From: Acarospora socialis
Taxonomy: Eukaryota; Ascomycota; Lecanoromycetes; Acarosporales; Acarosporaceae
Direction of reading: 5' to 3'
DNA length: 64,000 nucleotides
Assembly (NCBI GenBank): GCA_025617375.2
Contig: JAMYGW020000002.1
Span: forward strand, 1,798,001 to 1,862,000
Made by a program: the position numbers and the translations under genes. Positions 10,630 through 21,472 of this stretch are shown piece by piece (position 1 is the first letter of the stretch; each line of letters opens with the position of its first letter). Below the pieces are notes generated by a model. It made no database searches. It worked only from the letters and a program-made list of their open reading frames with translations, and had not been told where the DNA came from.

Positions 10630-11676
10630 GCTGGGTTGGGCGGCACAGATAAGTCGCGAGGGTCCAGGTTGAGTATTTGAGGGTCAGGTAGGGTGGGGCT
10701 TTTCCCAGCCTCAAGTCAGGTACAGGTCAATTGACTGACTGACCAGAAAATGAGGAGGGAATGGGGTGTTCTAATACATGCTGAAAGTGGTGTTTCAGAC
10801 CAGAGGCGGATTTCCTGGCAACGACTCAACGTTTCGAGTATCAGTCTCGATTGTCTTACTCTTACTTAACAGTGGAAACACAGGGTAATGTGATGATCAA
10901 GAAAGGCACCAGTGAAGCGGCTTGCAAGGACCACTACCCTACAGCAGAGAGCGATGAACACAGCATCTAATACGCCATGTATCAAGGAAAATAGACCAGA
11001 ACAGAACCAAGCAGGAATGCCGCTCACAGCAGTGATTTGAGAACGTCAGGAAGACCCCTTACACCCTGGCCTAGCACCGACATGGTTGATCATGGACCAT
11101 AACCCTAAGTCATCTACATCTACAATCCCGGTGTTCACACTCTGCGGTCATACGTTGAAGATTGCCTACCCCATCCTATCACCAATTAGGCATTTTCTGT
11201 CTCAATTAATCTATTGATACCTAGGTCTCGTAGCGCAGTGTAACGCAGCGTAGATTTGAAATAGGAAGGGACGGAGGTGAGCGTGCCTACACAGGGAGGG
11301 AAGGGACGGTCACACGGGCGGTTGGAGTTAATTTACTGCAGACAGACGAGCTTCTTCCCACACCATAGCAGCAGAGGGCATGATTCTATAGCTCAGGTAG
11401 CTTTCGGGGTTAAGGACTCGGTAGTCTAGCCAGTTGTAGGGCTCAACCGAGTTTCAAGGTCCTCCCACTCCCATCAATCTCCTCAAGCTTGCTGAATCAC
11501 TTGGATATGTCGTCCATCATACTTCCGGATGTTGACGGCGGTTTGAGAGGCTTGGATTCGACAGATAGATAGCTACACAGACGACCCTCATCCATCCAGC
11601 TCATCCCCATCCTACCATCCATGCCTCCCTCCGCCCACATTCTCCTTGCAGCAAAGAAAGCCCCTCCCCTCCCGCC
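10630..11676. other. Intergenic, nothing recognised
   Basis: About 1 kb between the convergent ends of the exchanger homologue and rpl24. I see no ORF of coding quality, no tRNA and no clear repeat. It should hold both 3' ends. Confidence 0.5.
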
Positions 11677-12464
11677 TCAGCGACTCTTAGCATTAACCTT
11701 ATTCGGCGCGCCCTTCGCCCCCATCTTACTCTGAATCTTGCCAGGCTGACCCCTCGCCGCGCCCGCCGCCGTCTTGGCCTTTTCCATCTTCTTCTTGCTC
11801 TCCGCCGCCGTCTTCTTCTCCTTACCCTCCTTGATCGCCGCCTGCCGCGCCGCGGCCCGGGCCTCGGGTCGTTGTGTCCGTCGCTCTTTGATCACGTCGA
11901 GCGAGGCGCCCACGATGGCCCGCTGGTGCTTGACCGTGCGGCGCGTGCGTTTCTTCGCGATTTCCTATACGTTTCGTAGATGTTGTTAGACCCATGATCG
12001 TTCCTAGCAGACTCCTAAATACCCAGCGTTGGAAGTGAGATGTTTCCAGTGACGATTCGATATCTCTCATCACTTGGCATCGATGTGTATCGGGGCACCA
12101 AAGCGGTCGTTGGAGGGCTACTGACCTCAGAGATACCCTTCTTGTGCTGCCGCCGATACAACGTCGTCCAGGCGATCCGACGCGGGTTCTTTCGTTGCAG
12201 GAACAGGGACTCCGTCTTGCCGTTCTGGAAGCGGAAGATTTTGCTGTCGCCGCGCACGTACAGCTTTCCCTACAATTCCGGACAGACCACTTTGTCAGCC
12301 ATGCTGCTCTGTCAAGTACTGCCTTCATTTCGCTGTTGTGACGGGCGGTGCGGATTCCCTTGCGGTGGGGTGGGATGTGCGCTTGTTTGTTCGTGGAGAG
12401 TGAGGATGCGTACCTTGCCGGGGTAAATCTTGTCGCCGCTGAATGTGTCGTCGTAGGTACGCAT
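11677..12464 (-). CDS. rpl24: 60S ribosomal protein L24 (eL24)
   Basis: Exons 12464-12414, 12269-12126 and 11964-11677 sum to 483 nt, 160 residues, the usual length. It starts [18 protein letters not shown] and continues [15 protein letters not shown] and [15 protein letters not shown], the zinc-less eukaryotic L24 core. The C-terminal half is a Lys/Ala-rich helix ending KVNAKSR. eL24 forms an inter-subunit bridge of the cytosolic ribosome. The two introns (144 and 161 nt) are two to three times longer than the window norm, as is common for fungal ribosomal-protein genes. The first exon codes for only 17 residues. Confidence 0.95.
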
Positions 12465-12864
12465 TTTGGCGGTGTTGGATGCGTGACCTTTGGTGTTGAG
12501 GAATTGTTCGATTTGCGGTTGTCGATTGTCGTTGCCGATTACGATTGCGTATCTTGAAATCGCTTAGTGTGGGTCACGTGGTCTAGGGCAGCGCTAGCCG
12601 ATGTAGATGTGTTCGAATGAGCCTTTGTTACATTCAGTTGCTCACTACATCAGGCATTCTTTAGGGATCATCAGTTTCAATGGTATTATTTCGTTCATAG
12701 CTACACAGACTCTGTAAAGCTTCTGGCAAACCAGGCAGCGGAGCATGACTGCGACATATTAGATGATTGTGACAAGCATGTTTTTGTCCTGCATGGGAAA
12801 TCCACTATATCACAATTCTATGGTGCACTCCCAGCTCACATGTGTCTAGAGGTTCGCGTAGACA
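12465..12864. other. Intergenic: rpl24 promoter and 3' flank of the cysteine-rich gene
   Basis: 400 bases upstream of rpl24 and downstream of the next minus-strand gene. No coding signal or repeat seen. Confidence 0.4.
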
Positions 12865-13960
12865 TCAAGGCATTGGCTCATGCCAATCACATACTGCCCA
12901 GGGGTCCTCCTTGCACTTCTATCATAGCGTCAGTATGAGGAAAGGCGAGGGAAGAGTAGAATTCACCTTGCAGGTCAGATCGCGACAAATCGGGTGTGGA
13001 CACAAGCCACAGCAGCTGGGGCAAACCAAGCAATTGCACTCAGTGCACATCAAGAACGTGGTTTGGTCCATGCTGACCGTAACCCAGCGCTGGATCCGGT
13101 CCAACCTTCGCTGCGCCTTGGCTTTCTCATCCAAGCTGCTGGTGGTCGAAGAGACAACTTGGAGAGCTTGGCTGCGTGCGCAACAAGAAGCACCACATAC
13201 GGCACAGTTGTTCGTACAGGTGGAGCACCAAAGGTTCTTGGCCGTCCATACTCGCGGGTGATTAGGATGCTCCTCACTAGGGTTCTCAGCAGAGCGATAG
13301 ACGGCTTGACAGTCGAATTCGAAACGCATCTCTTCGATCTAGTTCGTAGATTAGTTCAGCTGAGCCATAAACATAGCCTCATATGGCCTAAATCCGTAAA
13401 CTTACCTTGTATGCAGCTAGATCAGTGTTTTTCAAGTGCTCCAGACGAGGCGACAGTTCGATGTGATCAAAAGCTCGGTAATTTGCACCAACACGATCGG
13501 GACCAGGATAGCCTAGGTGACGAAGCAAGCTCTCTTGACTCGTCACGGTACTAACGCTCGACTCGGATTTGACTACATCAATCGAGTTATCTGTCAGCTT
13601 GCCTTGCACACAGACTCCAAAGACCTGGTTTCACGCGCGCCTGCCAGGTTTTCGAGCGAGGAGAGCGTCGAATGTGGGTGCAATACCTTCAGAACTCCAG
13701 ATTCCGCCCATTTTGTTTAGAGGAGGATCGATGTGAGCTTTGTTGTTGAGAGAAGAACTGGTGTGAGCTTTGATGTTGTAGTCTTTGACTAAATCAAAAG
13801 TCGAAGCATCAGAGCTTTGATGGCTAGATGTTGTGCCCGTGAATTCGATATCAGGACCTTTGAGATTGCTACTACCCAAACCACCCATTTCCTGGTTTTC
13901 TTTGCCGCGCATAGGGCTTGCATCGCGTTTCGCCTTTGCTTTGAACGCTTTCAATTTCAT
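12865..13960 (-). CDS. Cysteine-rich protein of unknown function, four exons
   Basis: Exons 13960-13687, 13614-13406, 13338-12967 and 12918-12865 sum to 909 nt, 302 residues. All three junctions are in phase with good splice ends. The N-terminal 90 residues are low-complexity and charged. The C-terminal half carries two dense Cys clusters: CSTCTNNCAVCGASCC and, later, CTECNCLVCPSCCGLCPHP followed by CRDLTCKKCKEDPWAVCDW. Spacing suggests several zinc sites, resembling IBR/RING-like zinc binding but matching no family I can name. A Trp just before the first cluster (NLWC) and the WHEP tail may be conserved marks. The neighbour ubc13 is an E2, so a ubiquitin-ligase role is tempting but not shown. 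No signal peptide or membrane segment. Confidence 0.7.
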
Positions 13961-15419
13961 TCTGGCGCTGTATACCTTTGTCCGAGTCCAAAGGATGCTA
14001 ACTCGGCGTCTAGTCGAGTACTTTCAGACTTCGAGCCGACAAGCTCTGAGATGAAAGTCTATCCGAGAATCCAAGCTCTTTCAGACAACACACGGCCACT
14101 TGCACAGGTGAAACCAATCTTCGGCCTATTCAGTCTCGTTAGACTGATTGTCATCCACTGCAGGAATAGCTACCGCTCACCTCGATCTAGCTATGCTTGG
14201 ACCTCGCGTTGACGACGATTTGGTGTTGCGAAAACACGACGAGCTTTGGGTCTTCGCGGATCCGTCAACACTACCTTGTGGCTCCAGCTGGGCACCCAAG
14301 CCTTCCTTGCGGCGATCAAAACGGTACACCTTCCTTAGCTGTTCAGTGTCAGTTCGTACGGCCCAAAAGCGAAATGGGGTGGGAGCAAGGACGCAGCTGT
14401 TGCAAGTTGCAAGCAGGTGAGTGGAGAGTCCAGCGAACTTACCGGAAGCTACAGGCTGATCATATATCCGACGTGGTCCACACCAAGTGCACAAATGGTT
14501 GAGATGTTTGTGTTGCCAATATGAAGAGTTCGTCACGTCTCGCGGTGTGGGTGTTGTTGAGGACAGTGGCCCTAGAAGGTGGCATTATCCGCTCGGCTAC
14601 CGTAGTACGGTGGCCAGAGCATGGGAAAAGGTGAAGAGAGCCACCAGAGTATTCATCGATGGTCTTTGATTGATTGCAGGAGCATGAAGCACGACATAGT
14701 AGCATCGAGCAGCGACAAACAAAGGCTTGTAGGATTCTCGGAAAGAAGCATATACTCCCTGACATCATAACACCAAACGGTTGACAGTCCGCTTCATCCA
14801 CATGTTGCCATTCCATCTCTCTTACCACTTCATTCGAGGAGAGGCAGAAGCAACAAACCATTCAAGAGTATTTGCAAGCCGAGGACATCCCTGGGACCCT
14901 CTACTCCTGAAAGTATAGGTTTGATGCGCTCATTTGGCATTTTCGCACGGCAGTCACAGCATTTGGTTTGCACCTAGTCAATATTATCAGTCAAGTAGGT
15001 CACACGTGTCGAATAGAGATGCAGTGCTAATATTTTGCAGAATATAAACACTAAAACATTCAGCCTGAAGCTTGTGTCCAGATCAGCTTATCAAGCATTC
15101 AGACCATGGCCGGATGTGCATGGTGTCAGTATAGGGCAAAGAGGATTCGCTGGCCCAAGATCAAGGGACGTAACAAATCTACCTTGGTCAGAATTGACCT
15201 CACAAATCGTGCATTGCATGATCAATCGGAGTTCACAAATGCACAGTTCGATTCAGAGGACTCGGAGGAGGTCCTTCGGAAGAAGGATAGCATCGCTCGA
15301 TAAGATGGAAGATTTGCCTCTCGAGCTGCGTAGTGCACCCATGTCTCAACATGGTCTCGTGTTCATCTCTCATTGTATCGTTGCATCATCGAGCTCTCCC
15401 CCTATAATAGCAGACGTTG
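13961..15419. other. Intergenic with unresolved minus-strand exon candidates
   Basis: Several minus-strand stretches look like exons but do not form one convincing gene: LRKVYRFDRRKEGLGAQL near 14,325, a Cys-bearing stretch CRCSMLLCRASCSC near 14,700, TKCCDCRAKMPNERIKP near 14,960 and CTICEVNSDQ near 15,210. A possible last exon (PKIGFTCASGRVLSERAW) would end near 14,060. On the plus strand, 15106-15303 reads MAGCAWCQYRAKRIRWPKI and on for 65 residues. A second cysteine-rich gene is likely here, but I cannot fix its structure. Confidence 0.35.
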
Positions 15420-16028
15420 CTACGCCATTGCATGTGTGCGTGTCCACTCCCGTGCGGTTTGTATGGCCGCCGGCTCATCTTCCTTCCACCGTTGTGCGAC
15501 GTCATTCGCCAACGGGTCGTCTGGATTCGGTGCTCCCAGGAGCGCTTGGATCGATAGTAAGATGGTCCGGATCTGTAATGCAGGAGACCAATTGCCTTTG
15601 AAACGGGTCAGTGTGCCCTTGGACGACGAGTGGGAGCACGTACTCTTAAGGACATCCAAACAGATACGACCAAGTCTATCTATATTAGGATGATAGATCT
15701 TTGTAAGGAATCTAATCTTTGGTGGAGTCATGGGATAATCGTCTGGAAGAAAGAGCTCTAGCTTGAATACACCACCTATTGTAGCCCATTAGCCTTGACA
15801 TCTGACGCACGAAGATGGCTCTTGCCTTCATATGGTGATTGAGAGGGTCCGTGTATTAGGACATCAAAGTATCGTAGATTGTCTTCATGAGGTACCGCGC
15901 TGATTCCCGGCACCCTGTTTGGAGAAACGTCAAAAATGCGATTGATGAGAAAGTGGACTGCGCTGAACATACGGCTCAGCCATGAGGCGCTCCGTCTCCT
16001 TCACTATTCGTTTTGGGAGAACGGCCAT
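15420..16028 (-). CDS. ubc13: Ubiquitin-conjugating enzyme E2 Ubc13 (UBE2N)
   Basis: Exons 16028-15973, 15914-15826, 15775-15644 and 15595-15420 sum to 453 nt, 150 residues. It starts [16 protein letters not shown]. The catalytic segment [17 protein letters not shown] places the active Cys at residue 87, as in other Ubc13 proteins, and the tail is KEWTRTYAM-like ([10 protein letters not shown]). Ubc13 with a Uev partner builds Lys63-linked ubiquitin chains for error-free DNA damage tolerance, endocytosis and signalling. The second intron (15825-15776) begins GC rather than GT (GAAG/GCAAGA). Only this removal keeps the conserved [11 protein letters not shown] 657-base intergenic region separates it from the divergent WDR59 gene. 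Confidence 0.95.
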
Positions 16029-16685
16029 AATTGCAGAATTTGCTGGTAGGATAGGGTGAATTCGAGGTATGACGCAAATACCGCAGGGTTCGATAGAAAA
16101 TGGGTATACAGCGCTGGTGTTTATTGAGATAAGCAATCCGTTGTAGAGCTCCTGGAGTCTCTTGACTCTAGTGTGTTGGCTTCAGAGAGCGCAAATAGAG
16201 ACTTAGGAAGGCTGCGTACAGTCGTCACTAACACCACGTTTCGTATGAGGTGGTGAGAACAAACAGAGGAGGTGTAGAACGCTTGGTCAAACCCAGCAGG
16301 TTTATGGCGCTGTTAATGCGGCAAGAGCTGTCCAGCAAGCAAATGCAGTGAAATGAAGAAAGGGTTGTAGTGCCCCGCCAAGATTCTGGATCGCTTCATC
16401 TGTGCTTCCGCGCGGCTGCGCTTAAGCTTCAAACCATGAACTTGCCCTTCGAGAGACGTCATGCTAGCTTATCAGTCTGTATCGGGTGTGGCACGGACAA
16501 AATAGACTCTTCGAATGTCTGCAATTTGAAGAGGGTTGGTTCTGGCGACACAGATGACTGTCGGCAATCCGTTCCTGGACCATCGATACTCGTGGATGGG
16601 TCAATGGAAGATCCAGGATTACCAAACTCGGGGGCAGAGAACAGAGAGCGGAGTCTGAGATTGCCAGGCCCGAGTCTAACAGGCG
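16029..16685. other. Divergent promoter region of ubc13 and WDR59
   Basis: 657 bases between two divergent starts. Open frames on either strand here lack coding quality. No TATA or repeat stands out. Confidence 0.4.
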
Positions 16686-19600
16686 ATGGATATACCAAGG
16701 GCTGAAGGCCTGAGCTCGGCCTTCGATAGCCCTACCTTTGGTGAGAATAGTGACATTCATGTGGACAAGCCTGTGGGGTCCATGTCAATCTCCCCCTGTG
16801 GTCGGGATGTTGTCCTTGCTTCGTAAGTTAACTGCTTAGCAGACTGTTATACAATAAACGATTTGCTAATCCAATTTTATTTGCTGCAGACGACAGGGAC
16901 TACATGTCCTTGATCTTGATTCCCCTTATTCCCAGCCTCGACATCTCCCTCATCATACTCCATGGGAAGTTGCGGACGTGCAATGGTCACCCTTTGCCGC
17001 TCGAGACTTCTGGGTCGTCAGCACTTCAAACCAAAAGGCTCTGGTGTGGAATCTGGAAATGAAGAGCTCGCACGCTTCAATTGAGCACGTCTTGCACGCT
17101 CATACTCGAGCAATCACAGATATCAACTTCTCCGCACACCACCCCGATATCCTAGCGACCTGTGCAGTCGACAGCTTTGTTCATTGTTGGGATCTACGGC
17201 GTCCAGCTAGGCCAGCCATGACATTCTGTGATTGGTTTGCGGGAGCAACTCAAGTTAAGTGGAACAGGCAGGATTCCCATATCATTGCTTCGTCTCATGA
17301 CAAATACCTCCGCATCTGGGATGATCGGAAAGGAGCATATCCTCTACGTTCTATCGAAGCGCATGATACAAAGATCTATGGCATAGACTGGAACCGGACA
17401 AGATCTACTGGTATCGTGACATGTTCACTTGATAAGACCATCAAATTCTGGGACTACGCCAATCTTGAGGACCAACCCGAACGAACAATCCGCACATGTT
17501 TTCCGGTCTGGAGAGCTCGGCATACACCTTTCGGTTGGGGCTTGTTGGCGATGCCACAACGTGGCAATAATGACTTGCATCTCTATGATCGCCGCCTGGG
17601 CGAAGGACAAGAGCAGCACGTACTTTTACCGCAAGTTCGAAAGTTCGAAGGTCACCGCGATCAAGTGAAGGAATTCTTATGGAGGTCACGAGGTGAAATT
17701 CTTGATGGAATCGACAATCGTGAGTTTCAACTCGTCTCTTGGGGCACGGACCGCCATTTGCGGTTGCACCCTGTGGACGAGAAAACTCTGAGCAAGATTG
17801 GCTACGTGAAAGGGCAGGAGATTCGCAGGAAACTGAACCTTACGCGTAAGGGTGCCGAATACAAAACCTTTAGGGACGAGGCTACAGAACCTCAGCAGGG
17901 TAAAAATCCAAACTCTGTACCAATGCCTCTGCATAGACGCGAAACTGTGCTTGCTGAAACACCCAACGGGGCTTCCATCGCGGGAATGCGCAAAGCTCCG
18001 ATTCCAAGTGCTCGAGCATGGGCAGATGGCGGCTTCATGAGTTCGAGGTCTAGGATGCATGGGAAGAACTCAGCGCGGAAGGAGATCAACCCGATTGCAT
18101 GGATGAGAGGGGTCAAGATTGGGAAACGTGAGCCTGGCCAGTATAGCAGACATGACAGCGTTTCGGGCACTGGACTGTCTACATTTTCCCCGGACTTTCG
18201 CGGCTTTGAGACTTCGGACTCCCCTGAGAAACTAGGAGATGAAATCACTCATGTCGGTGAGAAGTTCAGTAGGGTAGACTTCGAAGCTGTTGACGTTCGT
18301 GCAGGGTACACTGTTGTTTCAATGAACGGTCCTTGGGGTGCATTTGGAACAAATGTCTTCGTCAAGGCAAAAATTCAGTTTCCCTCGGATTATCCTCAGA
18401 CCTCTCCACTGAAGGTCAAGCTTGAAAGGACGTCCTCGATCTCTGATGACACCTCGAAGACTATCTTGGCTGAGCTTGAGATGATTGCGCAGAGCTTCGT
18501 CTCACGACATAAAGGGGCGTTGGAAGCTGTGTTGTGCTATTTGTTAGGTGAGCGCAGCTTTGAAGACTGCATGACATGGCCTATGGAAGATCTTGAAACA
18601 GTGAGCTCAAGCGATGACGACGATGAAGAGCTGGGTAGTTACGCCGGCATTCAGTCACAGGACCTAGAATTGAGTAACTCCGGGCTGCTAGGGCCTGTCA
18701 ATGCAAATGCCAAGATTCCGCGTCCCAAAGCTTGTGGAGCTATCTGGGCAGACAATGGTAGACTTGTTTGTTTCTTCCCACTTAAAGAGGAGCAACCCAA
18801 ATCTCTCCTTGGTTCACTGGCATTCAAAGACGGTGATCGAGCTTCTCGTAATCAAAAGATTTTCGAGGAATTCGGCCATTTTCAAACTGGTTCACCGGGA
18901 CCGAGAAAAAAGGCAAGCACGATCAATACAACCGACGACACAGTTTCTGATGGATCAGAAGACTCGTTCACGTCATCCTCTAGTTCATCTGGCTCTTCCG
19001 ATATTGATAGTCCATTTCCTGATGGGTACCGTCCCTCCCTTGGCTGGCGTGGGGGCCCCCTCGGACTGCAGCGGTCCCGTTCCACCAATCCGTCCCAGAA
19101 GTCAAGCGCTGCTACTGGTGCTCTAAAGTCGTTGAAACTAAGGAACATTGTATCAATCCACAATTTCGAAGACCTATTACCGGCCAAAGAAGCTCTCGCC
19201 AGAGGATATATCATTTTTGGAGATGGCCCAGACGTGTGCGCACACAACGCAAAAGTAGCCTCTGAGCATGGGGACCCGGATTTGGCGGCAGTCTGGGCCT
19301 TCGTAAAGCTCCTCTTGCAGGATGAGGTGCCACTGAGGATCATGTTGCAGCCCTATAGGAAAGAGCCTGTTCTGGTCATGGCACGACATGCTTTAAGTAA
19401 TCTGAAGAGGAGAGATAGTGCGATTGACCTATCTCACGATGACACTCGGAACCAAAGCAACATGACTGGTCGGGTTCGTTGGGGTCAGCATCCCTTTGGT
19501 CGAACCTGGCTGGTTGAAGCACTGTAAGTTCAAAGCTTAGCTATTGTGAACGTCGAAGCTGATGGTATTAAGATTCAAGCATTTCGAACAGTTGGCGGAT

Positions 19601-21043
19601 GTACAGATGCTTGCCATGATGTCATGCATCTTCAGTGAGATGCGGATGAAGGACCAAGTTTCCAGGCTTCCAGTCCTTGGTGCACCAGCGGTTAACAGTC
19701 TCATCTCTGGGAAGACCGATGCGGCTGGGTCTGCTCTACGTAGTGCAATAGATCCAACGTGCGTTCCGGGCTACTTCCCATCTGAAGAGGTTGCATGGAG
19801 CCTGCATCGACTTAGTGGGACAGTTCAATCAACTTCAAGATCCTCAGGGACTCCCCTTGGAACATACGGCTCTGCAGATTCATCCACCGGTGTCTGGAGT
19901 AGCGATCCACTCTCACCATACTCAACCGGCACAACCCCGCCATCCAGCCATAGAATCAGCGGTACGGGTGGTGAGCGATCACGCTCCCATACCCACAGCC
20001 TATCAGTATCGCCAGAACAACGCCACACACGGCGCTCCAACTCGAGCGTTACAAGCGCCTTCGCCGCTTCTCTCTCACGACCATTTTCCCTAGCCCCTTC
20101 CGCACCTTCCTCTCCCCCAACAACATTCGCCAAGAAGGGTCGCAGCCCCGCTCAAAGCTTTGTGGGCGTTCCTCCCGCAGGAGCTGTAACGTGGGGCGTA
20201 ACCAGTATATTCGGCTCCGGCATCAAACAAGAACCCTCCCCACCCGTCTATTCTGCTTCCGAGTCCGAGACGGAAATGGACGCCACAACTCCCAGTACCG
20301 CAGCAGTGAGAATCACTCTCAAGAACCAAAACCTCTTCGACATGGAAGGCTACGCCAGCATCCCACCCCTCAACCCAAGCCACGAATGGCGCTATCGCGC
20401 CTACAGGGACTCCTACGCGCAGATGCTCGACATCTGGGACCTCCCGCTCAAAAGATGCGAACTACTGAAATTCAACGGCCTAGCCTCGTCTTCTCCTCCC
20501 TCCTCCTCCTCGCTCCGAACAACGAACGCCCACACCAAGACCCTCATCTCCCTCGGCAAGAAACACGCCGACGCCCCAACCACCACCGACGTCTGGCGCG
20601 GCCTCGAGGTTCAAGCCACCTGCCCGACCTGCGGAACACCGTTCCCCTCCTCTAGAGAAGGCACCAGCACCCAAACTCGATGCGCGACGTGTGCGACCGA
20701 ACAGCCTCGAAACGGACCACCGTGCTCGGCGTGCGGAGAGGTCGTCAGGACGCTGTACGCGCCTTGCTTTGGGTGCGGGCACATCGCGCATGCATCTTGT
20801 CTGAAGGACTGGCTTGCGGTGCTAGAGGGGAAGGGCAAGGGCGGGTGGGAGTGTTTGGCGGGTTGTGGGTGTTGGTGCTCGGAGTTTGAGTTTGTGGCAG
20901 TCGATGGCGGGGTCGAGGTGCCGGCCATCCTTGGAGGGGATGGGCGTGGTGCAGATGGAGAGGACGGAGAGGATGATTTGCGGCAGGGGTGGGAGTCGTT
21001 GGGGTTTCGGCCGCTGGGGAGGGGTGTGAGTAAAGTTGCGTGA
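16686..21043 (+). CDS. WDR59: WD40/RWD/RING protein WDR59 (Mtc5/Sea3), GATOR2/SEACAT subunit
   Basis: Exons 16686-16822, 16890-19523 and 19573-21043 sum to 4242 nt, 1413 residues. The N-terminus begins MDIPRAEGLSSAFDSPTFG. WD repeats fill about residues 25-330 (VWNLEM, CWDLRRP, IWDDRKG, FWDYAN). An RWD domain starts near residue 505 (FEAVDVRAGYTVVSMNG). A helical part then includes HFEQLADVQMLAMMSCIF, rebuilt across the second intron. A C-terminal zinc domain starts near 1273 (CPTCGTPF ... CSACGEVVRTLYAPCFGCG, HASCLKDW). This order is that of WDR59/Mtc5, part of the vacuolar GATOR2/SEACAT complex that relieves GATOR1 and so promotes TORC1 under amino-acid sufficiency. The linker before the zinc domain is Ser/Pro-rich. 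No damage seen. Confidence 0.93.
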
Positions 21044-21472
21044 GAGTGGGGCTTCGTTCGGCGAAGATGGTCTGCGGAGTGCGTGGGCGTTCTACTTCCT
21101 GTTCTTGTGGCAGTGCTGGCGTAAGCGAGAGAAAAAAGGCGTCAGGTCACGGCGAAAGTGCATATATACCCCTTTGTGTATTTGGCGGAGTTCTTGGGAC
21201 TATATACGTCAGAACCAGGTTCTCCTTGTGTCTGGCCGGATATAATTGATCGATGACCCTCATCCTTCAGAGCGTAACATACATTCGCAAAGAAAGTGCA
21301 TCGGTCACCAGGGTGTGGTCGGGTGATAAACGTACTCGATACTCCCCGCAACAGCGTCTTGCCCTCAACATTCGTTATAGAAACATCAAATATCTACAAG
21401 AGATCGACTATATACATCGCACCCCAACTGACAGTCTCCCCTTCAGTTCAACCCAAAACAACCCAAAGAATC
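21044..21472. other. Convergent intergenic region
   Basis: 429 bases between the 3' ends of WDR59 and the TRI12 transporter. Only 3' flank sequence; no ORF or repeat of note. Confidence 0.4.
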
